DNA from: Kitasatospora sp. MAP5-34 | GTDB lineage: Bacteria > Actinomycetota > Actinomycetes > Streptomycetales > Streptomycetaceae | Direction of reading: 5' to 3' | Length of the DNA: 64,000 nucleotides | Assembly: GCF_029894335.1 (NCBI RefSeq) | Contig: NZ_JARXZC010000017.1 | Coordinates: 1 to 64,000, forward strand | Part shown: positions 9,007 to 17,436 of the stretch, one piece after another | Numbering within the stretch: the first letter of the stretch is position 1 | Layout of the letters: each line of letters begins with the position of its first letter | The notes under the pieces: generated by a model | Seen by the model: the letters and a program-made list of their open reading frames with translations, nothing else | Told to the model about the DNA's origin: nothing | The model's database searches: none | Position numbers and translations under genes: made by a program

Positions 9007-9987
9007 TCACCCGCCCAGGGCGCGCTGCAGCTCGGCGAGGATCAGGTTGGCACCGGTGTAGCCGATGCCCTCGAACCAGAGCTGGTCGTCGACCGGGAAG
9101 GCCCGGTGGCCCTGGACGGCGCCCAGCGCCTTCCAGGCGGCGCCGGCGAGGGTGGCGGCCGTGGCGGTCTTCGCCGGGTCGCCGTACGTCGAGTAGAAGA
9201 GGTAGTCCCCGTCCGCCTTGGCGATCTGGTCGGGCGGCACCTCGACGTCGAAGGCGTCGATGTTCTGCGCGGCCGGGCGCCCGAGCTGGAGGTCCGCCAG
9301 CAGCGTCCCGATGAAGCTCTGCCGCCCGTACAGTCGGATGGTCGGCGACCCCTCGACGAAGCGCACGATGCTGATCCGCTTCCCGCTCGACCCGGCCGAG
9401 CCGATCGCGGCGATGGTCTGGACGACGTGCCTCCCGTACGCGGCGACCACGGCCGCCGCCTGGTCCTGGCGGCTCAGCGCCTGGGCGTGCAGCTGGAAGT
9501 CGGCCTTCCACGGGTACCCGGTCGTCTCGGTGAACACGGTGGGGGCGATCCGGCGGAGGGTGTCGTAGTGCGCGGCGTCGCGGGTCCGGTTGCTCAGGAT
9601 CAGCTGTGGGCGGACGGCGGCGACCAGCGTGGGGTCCGGGTTGCCGATCGTCCCGACGTACGCGATCTCGGCCAGCCGGGAGGCCGGCCAGTAGTCCGGC
9701 AGGCCCTGGTCCGCCGCAGCCCGGGCGGCGCCCACCGGAGTGATGCCCAGGGTCATCGCGGAGTCCAGTTCGGCGGTGTCCAGGGCCACCACCCGCAGCG
9801 GCGCTCCCGGCACCACCACCGGGCCGTTCACGGTGGTGACCGTGACGCTGGGCAGTGCGGGCGGGCTGGGGGTCTCGCTGCCGGTGGCCAGCGAGACCGG
9901 CCCCCCGAGGACCGAGCTGGTGCACCCGGTCAGCAGTGCCGCGCCCAGCCCGGAGAGGGCGGTTCGGCGCGACAGCTGACGTGGCAT
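9007..9987 (-). CDS. iron-siderophore ABC transporter substrate-binding lipoprotein
   Basis: A 326-residue binding protein of the siderophore/vitamin B12 class. The signal sequence carries a twin-arginine-like SRRTALSGLGAALL followed by the lipobox LTGC, so the mature protein is probably a lipid-anchored cell-surface receptor. Class features include VVALDTAELDSAMTLGITPVG, VGTIGNPDPTLVAAVRPQLI and ILSNRTRDAAHYDTL. It captures ferric siderophore for an ABC importer, but no permease or ATPase genes are adjacent, so its partners must lie elsewhere. The promoter seems to give a leaderless message. No clear DmdR iron box was recognised in front of it. Confidence 0.9.
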   Translation of the reverse strand: MPRQLSRRTALSGLGAALLTGCTSSVLGGPVSLATGSETPSPPALPSVTVTTVNGPVVVPGAPLRVVALDTAELDSAMTLGITPVGAARAAADQGLPDYWPASRLAEIAYVGTIGNPDPTLVAAVRPQLILSNRTRDAAHYDTLRRIAPTVFTETTGYPWKADFQLHAQALSRQDQAAAVVAAYGRHVVQTIAAIGSAGSSGKRISIVRFVEGSPTIRLYGRQSFIGTLLADLQLGRPAAQNIDAFDVEVPPDQIAKADGDYLFYSTYGDPAKTATAATLAGAAWKALGAVQGHRAFPVDDQLWFEGIGYTGANLILAELQRALGG

Positions 9988-9993
9988 GAGTTG

Positions 9994-10022
9994 ATTATGT
10001 CCGAGTTGAGAGCAATTGTCCG
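9994..10022 (-). promoter_or_regulatory. candidate sigma-70-type promoter, leaderless
   Basis: Reading the minus strand, CGGACA (10022-10017), a 17-base spacer and CATAAT (9999-9994) match -35 and -10 elements. Only six bases separate CATAAT from the ATG of the siderophore-binding gene, so transcription would begin at or next to the start codon. Leaderless messages are frequent in streptomycetes. Confidence 0.5.
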
Positions 10023-10082
10023 TAGAAGTGCGGCCGTTCCGTCCGGCGTGCGATCGGGGGGCGCGCGCCTACCCTGGGCCTC

Positions 10083-10703
10083 ATGTCTCTCACCATGTCC
10101 CTCACCGTGGGCTTCGATCTCGACATGACCCTGCTCGACACCCGGCCCGGTATCAAGGCGGCCTGGCAAGAGCTCTCCGCCGCCACCGGCACCTGGATAG
10201 ACAGCGACCTGGTGATCACCCGGCTCGGGCCGCCGCTGGCCCACGAGGTGGCCGAGTGGTTCCCCGCCGAGCGGGTGCCGGAGATCGTGGATGCCTACCG
10301 CGCGCTCTACCGCGAGCACGCGCTCCCCGGCGCGCTGGTGCTGCCGGGCGCCCGCGAGTCGATGGACGCGGTCCGCGCGCACGGTGGCCGGGTCGCGGTG
10401 ATCACCGGCAAGTACGGGCCCAACGCCCGGCTCCAGTTGGACCTGATGGGTCTGGAGACGGACATCCTGGTGGGCGACGCCTGGGCCGAGGGCAAGGGCA
10501 CCGCCCTGCGCGAGCACAACGCCACGGTCTACGTCGGCGACCACCTCGGCGACATCAGGGGCGCGCTGGCGGCGGACGCAGTGGCGATCGGGGTGACCAC
10601 CGGGCCGTACGGCGAGGCCGAGCTGCGGGAGGCCGGCGCGGACGTCGTCTTTGCCGACCTGACCGAGTTCCCGGAGTGGCTGGCGGGGCACCTGGCGGGG
10701 TAG
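10083..10703 (+). CDS. HAD-superfamily hydrolase (phosphoglycolate phosphatase-like)
   Basis: A 206-residue HAD hydrolase. Motif I is GFDLDMTLLDT, with the nucleophile Asp and the acid/base Asp in DLDMT. Motif II is in VAVITGK, and motif IV is VYVGDHLGDIRGA. A helical cap occupies residues 20-85. Members dephosphorylate small phosphorylated metabolites; the substrate is not predictable. Two in-frame ATGs (10083 and 10095) are possible starts. The gene is divergent from the siderophore-binding gene with about 95 bases between them, and converges on a small membrane protein gene. The motifs appear intact. Confidence 0.88.
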   Translation: MSLTMSLTVGFDLDMTLLDTRPGIKAAWQELSAATGTWIDSDLVITRLGPPLAHEVAEWFPAERVPEIVDAYRALYREHALPGALVLPGARESMDAVRAHGGRVAVITGKYGPNARLQLDLMGLETDILVGDAWAEGKGTALREHNATVYVGDHLGDIRGALAADAVAIGVTTGPYGEAELREAGADVVFADLTEFPEWLAGHLAG

Positions 10704-10724
10704 CGGCTCCGTCGGCAGGTCGGT

Positions 10725-10964
10725 CTAGGAAGCCGCTGCCTCGACCCGGCGGCGCTGGGCGCGGGCGGAGAGCAGCATCCCGGTGAGGGAGACCAGGAAG
10801 CCGAGCGGCATCAGCATGCAGAGCCAGTACGCGATGGTCGGCAGCCGGGGCAGGTTGAAGAAGAGCGGGACGAACGTCACCAGGGTGGAGATCGCTCCGA
10901 GGCCGAAGACGAGCGCCCCGGCGCGGACGAAGGCGTCGCCGCGGTCGGCGTTCCTGCTGCTCAC
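10725..10964 (-). CDS. small two-helix membrane protein
   Basis: A 79-residue protein with two hydrophobic segments, ALVFGLGAISTLVTFVPLFF and IAYWLCMLMPLGFLVSLTGM, and a basic tail (RAQRRRVEAAAS). It has no known motif. The arrangement suggests a hairpin in the cytoplasmic membrane. It has its own start just after a TGAGCAGC region, and its stop lies 22 bases from the HAD gene's stop. It may be a conserved streptomycete hypothetical protein, but function cannot be stated. Confidence 0.7.
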   Translation of the reverse strand: MSSRNADRGDAFVRAGALVFGLGAISTLVTFVPLFFNLPRLPTIAYWLCMLMPLGFLVSLTGMLLSARAQRRRVEAAAS

Positions 10965-11160
10965 GTGGTGCTCCTCGCGGGTCGGTGCGCCGAAGTCTCA
11001 GGTGCTTCAGTCTCTCCGGCGCTCCAGTGTCTCAGAGGCGCGGACCCCCGCCGATCGGCGGGGGCGGGGTCGATCTTGGCGGTCAGGCGCTTCGATGGGC
11101 CGGTCAGGCACTCTGGGGGGTGTTGGTGAATTCGTCGGTGGAGCAGGGGCGTACTGAGGC

Positions 11161-12297
11161 ATGGGTCTGACCAGTCACAAGGTGCTGGCGTTGTCCGCGT
11201 TGATCTCGGTCCTGTCGGTGGTGGGGACGGTCTGGCTCTGGCCCCGGCTGGCGAAGCGCACCTGGCTCGCGGTGCTCGGGCGGATCGGGACGATCGTGGT
11301 GACCCAGTTCGCCGTGATGTGCACGCTGGGGCTGGTGGCCAACAACTACGGCGCCTTCTACGGCACCTGGTCTGAGCTGCTGGGCACCACCGACAACAGC
11401 CCGGTGACCATCCAGAGCCGGATGGTGGACGGCAGGCAGGCCGGCATCCAGCACATCTCCGACGAGAACGTGCGCGGCACCGGCACCATCGGCCGGGAGC
11501 CCGCGCAGGTCGGCAAGCTGGACCAGGTCCGTATCCCGGGTGCGACCACCGGCCTCGCCACCAAGGGGTACGTCTACCTGCCGCCGCAGTACTTCCAGCC
11601 GGCGTACCAGGACAAGAAGTTCCCGGCGGCGATAGCCATCACCGGCTTCCCCGGCCTCGCCAAGAACCTGATCACCAAGCTGAACTACCCCTCCACCGAG
11701 CTTCAGTTGATCAGGGACGGCAAGACCCCGCCCACCGTGCTGGTGATGATGCAGCCCTCGACGGTGCTGCCGCGCGACACCGAGTGCGAGGACATCCCGG
11801 GCGGCCCGCAGACGGAGACGTACTTCGCCAAGGACGTGCCGCAGGCCATCCGGACCGCGTACCGGGTCGCCGACGGACCGGGCAGCCTGGGCGTGATCGG
11901 CAACTCCACCGGTGGCTACTGCGGGTTGAAGCTGGCCATGAAGCACCCCGACGTGTACTCGACGGCGGTCTCGCTCTCCGGCTACTACCAGGCCGCCGAG
12001 GACATCTCCACCGAGAACCTGTTCAGCGGTGACCAGCAGCGACGCGACGCGGCCGACCTGGACTGGCGGCTGAACCACCTGCCGAAGCCGCCGGTCTCGC
12101 TGCTGGTCGGCGGCAGCAAGCACGGCGACGGGGACTACTACCAGCAGACCCGGAAGTTCATCGCCGCCGCGCAGGGCAGCCCGACCAAGCTCTCCTGGAT
12201 CGACCTGCCGAGCGGCGGGCACAACTTCGAAACCTGGTCCCGGATGCTGCCCGCCTCGCTGGGCTGGCTCGGCCAGCACCTGAAGACCCCGGCCTGA
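11161..12297 (+). CDS. membrane-anchored alpha/beta-hydrolase esterase
   Basis: A 378-residue protein with about three N-terminal hydrophobic segments (residues 5-25, 33-60) followed by an extracellular alpha/beta hydrolase domain of the putative esterase/antigen-85-like type. The nucleophile elbow is VIGNSTGGYCGLKLA, with the Ser in GNSTG. The late SGGHNFETW supplies the likely catalytic His, and an Asp lies between them. The export topology suggests action on a cell-envelope or extracellular ester, but the substrate is unknown. It is a single gene, followed by a 385-base gap. Confidence 0.85.
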   Translation: MGLTSHKVLALSALISVLSVVGTVWLWPRLAKRTWLAVLGRIGTIVVTQFAVMCTLGLVANNYGAFYGTWSELLGTTDNSPVTIQSRMVDGRQAGIQHISDENVRGTGTIGREPAQVGKLDQVRIPGATTGLATKGYVYLPPQYFQPAYQDKKFPAAIAITGFPGLAKNLITKLNYPSTELQLIRDGKTPPTVLVMMQPSTVLPRDTECEDIPGGPQTETYFAKDVPQAIRTAYRVADGPGSLGVIGNSTGGYCGLKLAMKHPDVYSTAVSLSGYYQAAEDISTENLFSGDQQRRDAADLDWRLNHLPKPPVSLLVGGSKHGDGDYYQQTRKFIAAAQGSPTKLSWIDLPSGGHNFETWSRMLPASLGWLGQHLKTPA

Positions 12298-12682
12298 CGA
12301 GGACGCTCGGACGCCTGGTACGCTCCGGCTCCCCCGTCACTGCCCGCAGTTCTCCGGGGACTGGGAGTTTCGGCCTCCTGGTGGCAGGGGTATGGAGCCT
12401 TCGCACGGGGTCGATCCGGAACCCCGCTTTCCCGACCGGGGGGTGTGAGCCAGTGGACGGCGCGATGCCGCACCGTGGCGACGCCAGGCCCGCAGCCGTC
12501 GGGAGAGCCCGTTCCGTCCCTGACGGACCCACGGGGTCGGCGGCCCTCGAATGAGCCGCTGACAGAGCGTTAGTCTGCTGATCGGGACCGGCCTGCCCAC
12601 TGCGCGCGGTCGGCTCGACATCCACTTGGTGACTCTCGGCCCACGCCGGGATCCCCCGCACCCACACTGAGGACTTTTCGAG
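12298..12682. other. gene-free interval before the cold-shock gene
   Basis: About 385 bases between the esterase stop and the cold-shock gene. No codon-biased open frame fits either strand. Several short GC-rich inverted repeats are present, but none has a clear terminator or riboswitch layout. It presumably holds the promoter and a long 5' leader of the cold-shock gene; I see nothing else I can name. Confidence 0.5.
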
Positions 12683-13066
12683 ATGCCCACCGGCCAGGTC
12701 AAGTGGTTCAACGAGACGAAGGGCTACGGCTTCCTGTCACGCGATGACGGCGGCGAGGTCTTCGTCCACACCAAGGCGCTGCCGGCCGGGGTCACCGCAC
12801 TCCGGCCGGGACAGCGCGTCGAGTTCGGGGTGGCCGCAGGGCACCGGGGCGACCAGGCGATGTCCGTGACGCTGCTGGAGGCACTGCCGTCCGTCGCGGC
12901 CGCGCAGCGCAAGAGCGCCGACGACATGGCGCCCATCGTGCAGGACCTGATCACCACGCTGGACGCGGTGCTGCCCGGCCTGCAGCGCGGCCGCTACCCG
13001 GCCAAGGCGGCCGGGAGCCAGCTGGCCGTCCTTCTCCGGGCTGTCGCCGACCAGTTCGACGTCTAG
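12683..13066 (+). CDS. cold-shock-domain protein with C-terminal extension
   Basis: A 127-residue protein. Residues 1-66 are a cold-shock OB-fold with RNP1 (KGYGFLS) and RNP2 (EVFVH), which bind single-stranded RNA or DNA. A helical extension of about 55 residues (DMAPIVQDLITTLDAVLPGL) follows, making it longer than the 67-residue classic cold-shock proteins. GAGGAC precedes the ATG. It lies next to mqnD/mqnB, as in streptomycete core chromosomes. It likely acts as an RNA chaperone; the extension's role is unknown. Confidence 0.92.
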   Translation: MPTGQVKWFNETKGYGFLSRDDGGEVFVHTKALPAGVTALRPGQRVEFGVAAGHRGDQAMSVTLLEALPSVAAAQRKSADDMAPIVQDLITTLDAVLPGLQRGRYPAKAAGSQLAVLLRAVADQFDV

Positions 13067-13072
13067 CACGGC

Positions 13073-13145
13073 GGGGCGCGGGGGCCTGGGCGAGGTGGGA
13101 GGCTGCCGACCGTTGCCTTCCGTTTCGCGCAGTTCCTCGCGCCCC
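13073..13145. repeat. dispersed palindromic element, copy 1
   Basis: An imperfect palindrome with GGGGCGCGGGGG at the left end and GTTCCTCGCGCCCC at the right, between the convergent cold-shock and mqnD genes. It belongs to a family repeated in this window and can fold as a bidirectional terminator. Confidence 0.8.
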
Positions 13146-13157
13146 TTGACAGTGCGA

Positions 13158-14000
13158 CTACAGGTTGAGCGCAGAAGGGTCGATCGCGGGGACGAGGCCC
13201 TCTGCCGCCGCCCGGGTGAGCAGCCCCCGGACGGCCGCGTAGCCGGCTTCGCCGAGGTCGGCGGTGAACTCGTTGACGTACAGGCCGATGTGCTGGTCCG
13301 CGACGGCCGGGTCCATCTCCTGGGCGTGTTCCAGCACGTACGGGCGGGAGGCCGTCGGGTCGTCCCAGGCCATCCGGACCGAGATGCGGATCGCCTCGGC
13401 GATCTCCCGCAGCCGGGCGTGGCCCAGCGAGCGGCGGGCGATGATCGCGCCGAGCGGGATCGGCAGGCCGGTGTCGCGCTCCCAGGCTTCGCCCATGTCG
13501 GCGAGCTGGTGCAGGCCGTACCGCTGGTAGGTGAACCGGGCCTCGTGGATCACCAGTCCGGCGTCCACCCGGCCGTCCCGGACGGCCGGCATGATCTCGT
13601 GGAAGGGCAGCACCACGATCTTCCCGAAGCCGCCCGGCACCGCCTTCGAGGCCCAGAGCCGGAACAGCAGGTACGCCGTCGAGCGCTCGCTGGGCACGGC
13701 GACCGTGCCGCCCGTCAGGTCCGCTCCCGGCTCGCGCGTGAGCACCAGCGGGCCGCAGCCCCGGCCCAGCGCGCCGCCGCAGGGCAGCAGCGCGTACTCG
13801 TCCAGGACCCACGGCAGCTGGCCGTAGCTGATCTTCAGCAGGTCGCCCTCGCCGCGTTCGGCCAGGCCGTTGGTGATGTCGATGTCCGCGAACGTCACCT
13901 CGGGCGCGTCGGCGCCCGGTACCAGGCCGTGTGCCCAGGCGTGGAAGACGAAGGTGTCGTTCGGGCAGGGGGAGTAGGCGATCCGCAGGGGCTCAGCCAT
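13158..14000 (-). CDS. mqnD: 1,4-dihydroxy-6-naphthoate synthase
   Basis: A 280-residue enzyme of the futalosine menaquinone pathway. It converts cyclic dehypoxanthine futalosine to 1,4-dihydroxy-6-naphthoate. Family signatures are the N-terminal RIAYSPCPNDTFVFHAW, the middle LLKISYGQLPWVLDEYALLPCGGALG, and DAGLVIHEARFTYQRYGL, with a periplasmic-binding-protein-like fold. Its ATG overlaps the mqnB stop by eight bases, so the two are translationally coupled. Its presence implies that the organism makes menaquinone by the futalosine route, as streptomycetes do. Confidence 0.95.
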   Translation of the reverse strand: MAEPLRIAYSPCPNDTFVFHAWAHGLVPGADAPEVTFADIDITNGLAERGEGDLLKISYGQLPWVLDEYALLPCGGALGRGCGPLVLTREPGADLTGGTVAVPSERSTAYLLFRLWASKAVPGGFGKIVVLPFHEIMPAVRDGRVDAGLVIHEARFTYQRYGLHQLADMGEAWERDTGLPIPLGAIIARRSLGHARLREIAEAIRISVRMAWDDPTASRPYVLEHAQEMDPAVADQHIGLYVNEFTADLGEAGYAAVRGLLTRAAAEGLVPAIDPSALNL

Positions 14001-14739
14001 GGGTGACCTCCTGGAGCAGTTCCGGGTAGGGCAGGGTGCGGAAGGCCCGTTCCAGCGCGCCGAGCGCCTCGCCGATCCGCCAGGCGGACCGGTCGCGCGG
14101 GCCGACCGCGTTGGAGACCGCGCGGATTTCGAAGACCGGTAGGCCGTTCAGGGCAGCCGCCTCGGCGACCCCGAACCCCTCCATCGCCTCGGCCGCCGCG
14201 CCCGGGTGGCGGGCGGCCAGTTCGGCGGCGCGCTCGGCGGAGCCGGTGACGGTCGAGACGGTCAGTACGGTGCCGGCGGTGGCGCCCAGGGCCTCGGCGG
14301 CCAGCGCGACGGCTGCGGGGGAGGGCGTGTGGCGGACGGTGCCGAAGCCGAGCCGGGCCACGTCCTCGAAGCCCGTCGGGGTCTCGGCGCCCAGGTCGGC
14401 GGCGACGATCTCCTCGGCGACCACGACCGAACCGATCGGCGCGTGCGGGACGAACCCGCCCGCGATGCCCGCCGAGACCACCAGCTCGTACCGGTGCCGG
14501 GCGAGCACGTTAGCGGTCGCGGCCGCGACGGCGGCCGGGCCGACCCCGCCGACCAGTACGTCCACCGGTACCCCGCAGTCGTGCTCACCGCGCCACAGCT
14601 CGGCGCCGGGCACGGGGACCGGCCGGGCGCCGTCGCGCAGCCCGCGCAGGACGGCGTCCGCCTCGGCCCGTACGGCAACGACAACGAGCAGCCCGGCCCG
14701 GGAAGGGCCGAGCTGCTCGGTCGAGCTGTCCGACGTCAC
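13993..14739 (-). CDS. mqnB: futalosine hydrolase
   Basis: A 248-residue nucleoside-phosphorylase-like hydrolase that removes hypoxanthine from futalosine. Signatures are LLVVVAVRAEADAVLRGL, VGGVGPAAVAAATANVL, GSVVVAEEIVAADLGAETP and the C-terminal AEAMEGFGVAEAAALNGLPV with the catalytic Glu/Asp region. The GTG start at 14739 shares one base with the upstream gene's TAG (TAGTG), and the 3' end overlaps mqnD by eight bases. These overlaps indicate one transcript with coupled translation. A longer in-frame extension upstream (to 15096) runs inside another gene and was rejected. Confidence 0.94.
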   Translation of the reverse strand: MTSDSSTEQLGPSRAGLLVVVAVRAEADAVLRGLRDGARPVPVPGAELWRGEHDCGVPVDVLVGGVGPAAVAAATANVLARHRYELVVSAGIAGGFVPHAPIGSVVVAEEIVAADLGAETPTGFEDVARLGFGTVRHTPSPAAVALAAEALGATAGTVLTVSTVTGSAERAAELAARHPGAAAEAMEGFGVAEAAALNGLPVFEIRAVSNAVGPRDRSAWRIGEALGALERAFRTLPYPELLQEVTHG

Positions 14740-15314
14740 TACTGGGCCGGGGGCGCCGGGGACTGCGGGACGGTCGAGGCGACGAAGTCCTTGTTGTTGA
14801 GCGAGAAGAACCAGGCGGCGAGGATGTCGCCGTTCTTCTCGTCGGCCTCGACCACCGTGACGGTGGTCTTCTGGGTGGTGGCCAGCAGTCCGGCGGCCGG
14901 GAGGAGGCCCGAGAAGGTGCTGCCCTTGCGGGTGGACGACAGGGTGGTCTGGCCCTGCTGGCCCGCGTCGGTGAACGAGAACCAGCCCTTGTCGGCGGTG
15001 CCCGGGTCGACGCCGACGCCGATCCGGTCGCTCATGGTCACGTCGGAGGTCGGCAGCTGGCCCGCGTCGGCCGCGGTCTTGGCGTCCGCCTGGCACTTGG
15101 CGAGGGCGTCCTTGTCCAGCGGCTTGCCGTCGTTGTAGCAGAGAGCGCGCGGCTCGGCGTGGATGGAGGACCGGCCCACGGTAAGGGTGGCTACACGGCC
15201 GCCCGGCTTGTCCTGGCCACTGGCGTAGGCGATGGAACCGCCGACCGTGCCGGCTCCGATCACGACGACAGCGCCGAGGGCGGCGATGACACGGGTGCTG
15301 AGGCTCATGGGCAA
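14739..15314 (-). CDS. DUF2771-type exported protein
   Basis: A 191-residue protein with an N-terminal hydrophobic segment (VIAALGAVVVIGAGTVGGSIAYA) that is a signal anchor or signal peptide. Two cysteines (RALCYN and ALAKCQAD) could form a disulfide outside the cell. The rest has the beta-rich character of the actinobacterial DUF2771 family. Its stop overlaps the futalosine hydrolase start by one base, which makes it part of the same operon, although nothing indicates a role in menaquinone synthesis. ATG 15308 is an alternative start. Function unknown. Confidence 0.75.
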   Translation of the reverse strand: MPMSLSTRVIAALGAVVVIGAGTVGGSIAYASGQDKPGGRVATLTVGRSSIHAEPRALCYNDGKPLDKDALAKCQADAKTAADAGQLPTSDVTMSDRIGVGVDPGTADKGWFSFTDAGQQGQTTLSSTRKGSTFSGLLPAAGLLATTQKTTVTVVEADEKNGDILAAWFFSLNNKDFVASTVPQSPAPPAQ

Positions 15315-15367
15315 GAGGCTACCGGGCTTTGCCGATCACGCTACGCGGGGGTGGGCGAGTCGGGGTG

Positions 15368-16978
15368 TCATGCCACCCGGGGGCGGGTGGCCGGGCCGCG
15401 CAGCCCGACCTTGAACAGCGACCGGACCGTCACCAACAGGGCCAGGCCCACCATCGCGGCGGCGACCGACAGGCCGAGCGCGCCGTTCAGCGGCAGCAGG
15501 ATGCCGACCGCGCCACCGGCCACCCAGCAGAGTTGCAGCAGCGTCTCGGACCGCGCGAAGGCGGACGTCCGGACGGCCTCCGGCACGTCCCGCTGGATCA
15601 GCGCGTCCAGGGCCAGCTTGCTCAGCGAGGCCGCCACCCCGGCCGCGCCCGCGACCAGAGCCACCGTGACCAGCCCGTACCAGAGGGTGGCCGCCACCGC
15701 CGCGACCGTCGCCAGCAGCAGCATCGCCGTCACCGTCGCCTCCGAGCCCCTGGTCCGCAGCCAGGAGCCGAGCACCGACCCCAGCGCGTTGCCCGCCCCC
15801 GCCGCGAACGCGACGATGCCCAGCGTCGCCGTCGGCGCCAGGCCGCCGACCGGGTCGTCACGGAGCAGGAACGCCAGGAACATCACCAGGAAGCCGACCA
15901 GCCAGCGCAGCGACGCCACCGCCCGCAGGGCGAGGATCACGGACGGCCCGACCGTGCGCAGCGTCGCCTTGGCGGGCTGCTCGGCGGGGAGCGGGTTGAC
16001 CTCCGGGTGGTGCGGCCTGCCGAGGTGGTGCCCGGCCGGGTTGTACTCGGAGTGCAGCACCGCGCGCTGCTCGCCCTTGGCGGAGTCGACCTTGTGCGGC
16101 AGGTGAAATGCCATCAGGGTGCCGATCACGAAGACCAGGAACGCCCCGCGCAGCGGCCACCCGGGCCCGATCAGGTGCAGCCCGGCGCCCAGTGGCGCCG
16201 CGATACCGGTGGCCAGCAGCCCGGCCAGCGTCACCCGGGAGTTCGCCTTCACCAGTGACAGCTGCGGCGGTAGCAGCCGGGGCACCACCACGCTGCGCAC
16301 CACCCCGTACGCCTTCGAGGCGACCAGCACCCCGAGCGCCTCCGGGTAGAGGGCCAGCCCGCCGGTGGAGACCGTGCCCGCCATCGTCCAGGCCAGTACG
16401 GCGCGGACCAGCATGGACATCGCCATCGCGGCCCGGCGACCGTGCGGCAGCCGGTCCAGCAGCGGGCCGATCACCGGGGCGAGCAGTGCGAACGGTGCCA
16501 TCGTGATCAGCAGGTAGAGGGCGACCCGGCCTCGGGCCTCGCCGGTCGGCACCGAGAAGAAGATGGTGGAGGCCAGCGCGATGGTGATCAGCATGTCGCC
16601 GAACGAGTTCAGCGCGTGCAGCTCGATCAGCTTCGCGAGGCCCGACTCGCCCGCGCCCTCGGCGGCCGTCGCGCGGCGGATCCGGCGCCCGGTGCTGTTG
16701 ACCACCTTGCCGGTACGCAGCCCCGCTGCCGAGGCGCTGCGGACCAGGACGTTCCGGGAGTGGTGCCGGTGCAGGTCGTCCTCGGGCTGGAGGTCGTCGC
16801 CGGCTCGGAGGTCGCCGTCGGGCGGCGCGGACCCGTCCTCCGGCTGCGGCTCGGCGTCGTCCGCAGGGAGGACCGAGAGGTGCTGTCGCGGCACGGCGCC
16901 CGGCTCGGAGGCGGCTCCGGAGGGGCCGTTGTCCTGCGGGTCGTGCAGTGCGTGCTGCGACGGGGTCTCATCCGCCAC
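15368..16978 (-). CDS. MFS transporter with long cytosolic N-terminus
   Basis: A 536-residue major-facilitator-type protein. The first ~120 residues are acidic and hydrophilic (DDAEPQPEDGSAPP), then about twelve hydrophobic segments follow, starting LITIALASTIFFSV, with the A-type loop LDRLPHGRRAAMAM. The middle loop is hydrophilic (GHHLGRPHHPEVNPL). Substrate unknown. A gap of about 55 bases to the DUF2771 gene suggests it heads the operon that ends with mqnD. It is divergent from the DUF3027 gene. Confidence 0.85.
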   Translation of the reverse strand: MADETPSQHALHDPQDNGPSGAASEPGAVPRQHLSVLPADDAEPQPEDGSAPPDGDLRAGDDLQPEDDLHRHHSRNVLVRSASAAGLRTGKVVNSTGRRIRRATAAEGAGESGLAKLIELHALNSFGDMLITIALASTIFFSVPTGEARGRVALYLLITMAPFALLAPVIGPLLDRLPHGRRAAMAMSMLVRAVLAWTMAGTVSTGGLALYPEALGVLVASKAYGVVRSVVVPRLLPPQLSLVKANSRVTLAGLLATGIAAPLGAGLHLIGPGWPLRGAFLVFVIGTLMAFHLPHKVDSAKGEQRAVLHSEYNPAGHHLGRPHHPEVNPLPAEQPAKATLRTVGPSVILALRAVASLRWLVGFLVMFLAFLLRDDPVGGLAPTATLGIVAFAAGAGNALGSVLGSWLRTRGSEATVTAMLLLATVAAVAATLWYGLVTVALVAGAAGVAASLSKLALDALIQRDVPEAVRTSAFARSETLLQLCWVAGGAVGILLPLNGALGLSVAAAMVGLALLVTVRSLFKVGLRGPATRPRVA

Positions 16979-17353
16979 ATGGCCATCCTGCCTGACAAAA
17001 CCCCGGCAGACGAGGGAAAGGGGAGGAGACCCGCCGACAATCGGAGGTGCGGGCCTGATCGTCGTGTTCCGTTCAATTCGACGGGTAATTTCTGCGGGCT
17101 TCTGCGGTGCCCAGTCGGGGTGTTCGGCCTCTCCCCGGTTCCCGTACGGGTACCGGACTGTCGTCGGCGCCCGACCGGCGGGTAGCCTGCACTACGCGCG
17201 TGCACAGCCCTGCGGGCGGCGCGGCCGGTCTCCGGACCGGTGCCGAGTCGCGCAGAATAGATGGAGAGACGGTACCCAGCGGGACCGAAGCTCGTGGCAA
17301 TGTCTGCCGGAGGCCCTCCGGAGTTAGCTCCCAAGGCCGGCCGCGACGGAGCG

Positions 17354-17418
17354 GGCAACAGAACCGCGTGGGGGCACCTCCCAGCCGAAGGCTGGGGGAG
17401 AACCGCAGGCAACAGAAC
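17354..17418 (+). repeat. palindromic insert between 11-bp direct repeats
   Basis: GGCAACAGAAC occurs at 17354-17364 and again at 17408-17418. Between them lies a hairpin-forming segment, CTCCCAGCC GAA GGCTGGGGGAG (17379-17401), preceded by GTGGGGGCAC. This looks like a small dispersed streptomycete palindromic element inserted in the DUF3027 leader and flanked by a duplication. It falls inside the 458-base gap between the MFS and DUF3027 genes, which otherwise holds only a possible CCGGTC/GACCGG palindrome at 17225-17240. Confidence 0.6.
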
Positions 17419-17436
17419 TGGGAGAGAATCGACGCC

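Noticed and set aside
12340..12480. Possible cobalamin-riboswitch-like segments on the minus strand
   Set aside because: Isolated matches only; the conserved core order is absent and no gene follows on that strand.
13993..15096. A 367-residue minus-strand frame covering mqnB
   Set aside because: Its first 120 residues are a shadow of the DUF2771 gene; the real start is GTG 14739.
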